A stretch of 64,000 nucleotides of DNA, from NCBI GenBank assembly GCA_903953895.1, contig CAJBLH010000081.1, forward strand, positions 44,589 through 108,588, given 5' to 3'. This document shows, in pieces, positions 61,989 through 64,000 of the stretch (positions are counted from its first letter, which is position 1; every line of letters begins with the position of its first letter). The position numbers and the translations under genes were made by a program. Under the pieces are notes generated by a model that was not told the DNA's origin, searched no databases, and saw only the letters and a program-made list of their open reading frames with translations. Source of the DNA: an uncultured Desulfobacteraceae bacterium (GTDB lineage: Bacteria > Desulfobacterota > Desulfobacteria > Desulfobacterales > Desulfatirhabdiaceae).

Positions 61989-62789
61989 TCATTGAGGATA
62001 TCCGGTTAGATAAGTAATAAAAACCGGCAGCCGTAGTGGTCCACGAATAGTAAGCTTTCCAGATTTCCATACATATCCATCACTCTCGACACTCGTCGCA
62101 ATACTGAGAAGTTCGTCAGGCGTATATAACCGCAGCGTAGACACAAAGGCATCCCACATCAAAATGGCAGGAGCAAGGGGGATAACATATGTAAAGAGAA
62201 AACGAATGAACGTAAAATTACCCACCATGGGTGTGAGAAAGAATGCACGCAAAAAACATCTTATCGGGTTTAATAAAACGATCAGTGGTGATCGACTGCC
62301 TAACTCATAAACAGCTACAGATGCCCGTTTTCGTACAACATCCAGGATTACGAGACGAGCTTCTTCAGGTTTGAAATGATGAAACGCTGAAAAGAGTGTT
62401 CTTACACCGTCAAGTTCACGGGGTACATCAAGTGCACTCATGGGTTCGATATGGCCTTTGATTCTTCCACCTGTTTTTTCCTCGATTCGTTTGATTCCTG
62501 GAATGTTGGGGAATAAATCTGTGAGCAATATTTCCACAGGAAAGGAAAATACATCGAAAAAAATATGGCTGAGTACCTCCAGTGAGCCACCGGCTCCTGA
62601 GCAGAGATCAATAATGCGCCTGGTATTGCTTCGTTCTAAAATATCCTTGAGACTCTGGGCAATCGCAAGATTAATTGGGTACCAAAAAGGGAGGTTTTGT
62701 GAAAAATGCAGATGGTCGGTAATAAAATTGCGAAAAACAGATGGCAGCCAGGATTGATCTTCCAACTCGAAGAGGTGTAGCCTAATCAT
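61989..62789 (-). CDS. Class I SAM-dependent methyltransferase
   Basis: A 266-aa protein with the Rossmann SAM loop I-D-L-C-S-G-A-G-G-S (62-71) and an acidic post-I residue in L-L-T-D-L-F. The central part has H-H-F-K-P-E-E-A-R-L typical of methyltransferase cores. Residues about 170-220 are strongly hydrophobic, so it may sit at the membrane and act on a lipid or acyl-linked substrate. It begins the minus-strand run of five genes to 57599 with gaps of 10 to 79 bases. The substrate is unknown. Confidence 0.82.
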   Translation of the reverse strand: MIRLHLFELEDQSWLPSVFRNFITDHLHFSQNLPFWYPINLAIAQSLKDILERSNTRRIIDLCSGAGGSLEVLSHIFFDVFSFPVEILLTDLFPNIPGIKRIEEKTGGRIKGHIEPMSALDVPRELDGVRTLFSAFHHFKPEEARLVILDVVRKRASVAVYELGSRSPLIVLLNPIRCFLRAFFLTPMVGNFTFIRFLFTYVIPLAPAILMWDAFVSTLRLYTPDELLSIATSVESDGYVWKSGKLTIRGPLRLPVFITYLTGYPQ

Positions 62790-63069
62790 AAGTTACCGCC
62801 GTTGTTATGGAAAAACACGTTGAAAGGGGGGGCTATTTCATGCAGCATTGTTATTACTTTTGGACTACGGACAAACTTACACCGAAATTTCCCAATAAGC
62901 GCTCTGTGTTTGGATTTTACTGAATTCATGATTATTTTATTCGCTCAGTATAATATTTCATCAGGAATTACGAATCTGGAAGGAGGCTATCAAAAATATA
63001 TCTATTGAGTCATTGGCCGATTTTCGTATAAATGTCCACAGCTCTTTTCCATTTAGATCAGATGCTACT
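62790..63069. other. Region between the methyltransferase gene and the transposase start
   Basis: Contains the likely promoter of the minus-strand cluster and the left end of the insertion sequence, but no terminal inverted repeat can be confirmed because the right end is outside the window. A plus frame 62802-63008 is not supported. Confidence 0.4.
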
Positions 63070-64000
63070 ATGGATTTGATTGATGCTTTAGCTAGCAACA
63101 CCTCCGCCAAATCACCAGTTGAGTTAAGCCTTAATCCTCTATTCCTTCGCCAATACGGCAGTCTTCATGATGCAGTAGACAACTTTTTTGTTCCGACGAG
63201 TTTGGATAAGGAAGCAGAGGAACGCAAAGCACATCAGCAAAATCGGATGCGCATTGTTTTCGGACACTGCCCTGAACCTGTCATGCGCAACTTTCTTCTT
63301 TTGGCGATTGACACTACTGGAGGGCCCCGCCCCTTTGCGGACACCCTTGTGGATCGAGGGGTTCATTATCATCCTAATCCTGCACCAGGGAACAGACCCA
63401 TAACAGTTGGTCACTCATTTTTGGTGGTGGTGGCACTTCCGGAAAAGAATGGAAAGAACCCACCGCCATGGGTTATCCCTCTGTTAGCCCGCAGGGTGCC
63501 AACAGACAAGAAGGCAATCGATATCGGGGCCGAGCAGCTATCAGATATTCTGCAAGATCAGAGCTTGCCATTTACAGGTAAACTCTCTGCACTGACAGCC
63601 GACAGTACCTATAGCGCCCGTGATTTTCTGTATCAAATGGTCAAGCATTCTGATCTGGTCACAATTGTTCGCGGCCGTGGAAATCGGACGTTTTATAGCA
63701 GTCCACCCGGCTCAGATACTTCTAAAGATAAAGGACATCCCGTGTGGTATGGGGTACCTTTCAACATGAAAGTTCCATCCACTTGGGGCGAATACAATGA
63801 TTCAGATATCGTTCCGGTCACCTTTAGAAACGGTCGTGTTTGCTATGCAACGATAGAAGCCTGGAACAATATGCTCATGCGCGGCAAACATGGCATTCCC
63901 ATGCATGAGCATCCTTTCACCTTGATGCGAATCACTGTGAAAGACAGCAATGGAAAGGCTGTCTTCAAAAAGTCTTTGTGGTTGATCGTTATCGGGAAAC
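63070..64000 (+). CDS. DDE transposase, N-terminal part (runs off the right edge)
   Basis: The frame is open from 62932 to the window end (about 310 codons from the ATG at 63070). It contains L-L-A-I-D-T-T-G-G-P (first catalytic Asp candidate, about residue 63 from this start), P-L-L-A-R-R-V-P-T-D-K-K and A-L-T-A-D-S-T-Y-S-A-R-D-F (second Asp), as in IS4/IS701-like transposases; the third acidic residue would lie beyond the edge. Similarity-like sequence continues upstream of 63070, and AAGGAGG at 62980-62986 points to a start at ATA 62998 or ATT 63004, with no ATG. So either a rare start codon is used or the start was mutated. Confidence 0.75.
   Translation, partial: MDLIDALASNTSAKSPVELSLNPLFLRQYGSLHDAVDNFFVPTSLDKEAEERKAHQQNRMRIVFGHCPEPVMRNFLLLAIDTTGGPRPFADTLVDRGVHYHPNPAPGNRPITVGHSFLVVVALPEKNGKNPPPWVIPLLARRVPTDKKAIDIGAEQLSDILQDQSLPFTGKLSALTADSTYSARDFLYQMVKHSDLVTIVRGRGNRTFYSSPPGSDTSKDKGHPVWYGVPFNMKVPSTWGEYNDSDIVPVTFRNGRVCYATIEAWNNMLMRGKHGIPMHEHPFTLMRITVKDSNGKAVFKKSLWLIVIGK

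Noticed and set aside
1..64000. tRNA and rRNA genes
   Set aside because: No stretch with the T-loop GTTCGANNC plus acceptor pairing, or rRNA-like sequence, was found in the intergenic regions by eye.

Overview
The window looks like chromosome of a sulfate-reducer-type deltaproteobacterium (Desulfobacterota, probably Desulfobacterales). This is inferred from the ffh-rpsP-khpA-rimM-trmD-(SPOUT methyltransferase)-rplS-rnhB order, a dcw cluster ending in a radical SAM gene, large Fe-S flavoprotein oxidoreductases and a MoaE/MobA pair. No rRNA, tRNA or CRISPR array was seen. Both strands are used, but from about 9.7 kb on most genes lie on the minus strand in long, tightly packed operons.

Layout. 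0-1.5 kb: end of an unidentified gene, then molybdenum-cofactor genes (MoaE-like, mobA). 1.8-9.6 kb (plus strand): CDP-diglyceride hydrolase, a family III CoA-transferase/racemase, a truncated macro-domain gene, a duplicated-permease anion ABC transporter with its ATPase, argC and folD. 9.7-19.1 kb (minus): a nitrilase-family amidase, a 1017-aa protein of unknown function, two small unknown proteins, an 894-aa multi-[4Fe-4S] flavoprotein, an MFS transporter and a tandem universal stress protein. 19.1-21.1 kb: a gene-poor zone with decayed reading frames, one intact gene for a tandem-repeat protein, and a short inverted-repeat element. 21.1-27.3 kb: translation and RNA-processing operon (ffh to rsmI). 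27.4-35.5 kb: rlmN, a CYTH protein, dnaJ-queD, an SH3-domain envelope protein with nadB, and a DUF1178 gene. 33.7-52.6 kb: a complete dcw operon (mraZ, rsmH, ftsL, ftsI, murE, murF, mraY, murD, ftsW, murG, murC, murB, ftsQ, ftsA, ftsZ) ending in a radical SAM gene; no ddl is present. 53.2-57.5 kb: NifU-like scaffold, ilvE, a eukaryotic-type UDP-glucose pyrophosphorylase and a TIGR01777 epimerase. 57.6-62.8 kb: a possible operon pairing acyl-CoA enzymes and a methyltransferase with an outer-membrane beta-barrel and a LolA-like periplasmic protein. 63.0 kb to the end: a truncated DDE transposase.

The most notable unexplained items are: (1) a family of roughly 105-bp MITE-like elements with terminal inverted repeats (8.5, 20.8 and 30.7 kb, plus fragments at 1.6 and 8.6 kb), one of which seems to supply a -35 box to the repeat-protein gene; (2) that repeat protein; (3) the acyl-CoA/outer-membrane cluster at 57.6-62.8 kb, a candidate undescribed lipid modification and export system; and (4) the 1017-aa protein with PHP-like histidine motifs. 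All functional statements rest on motif and family recognition by eye; no database search was run.
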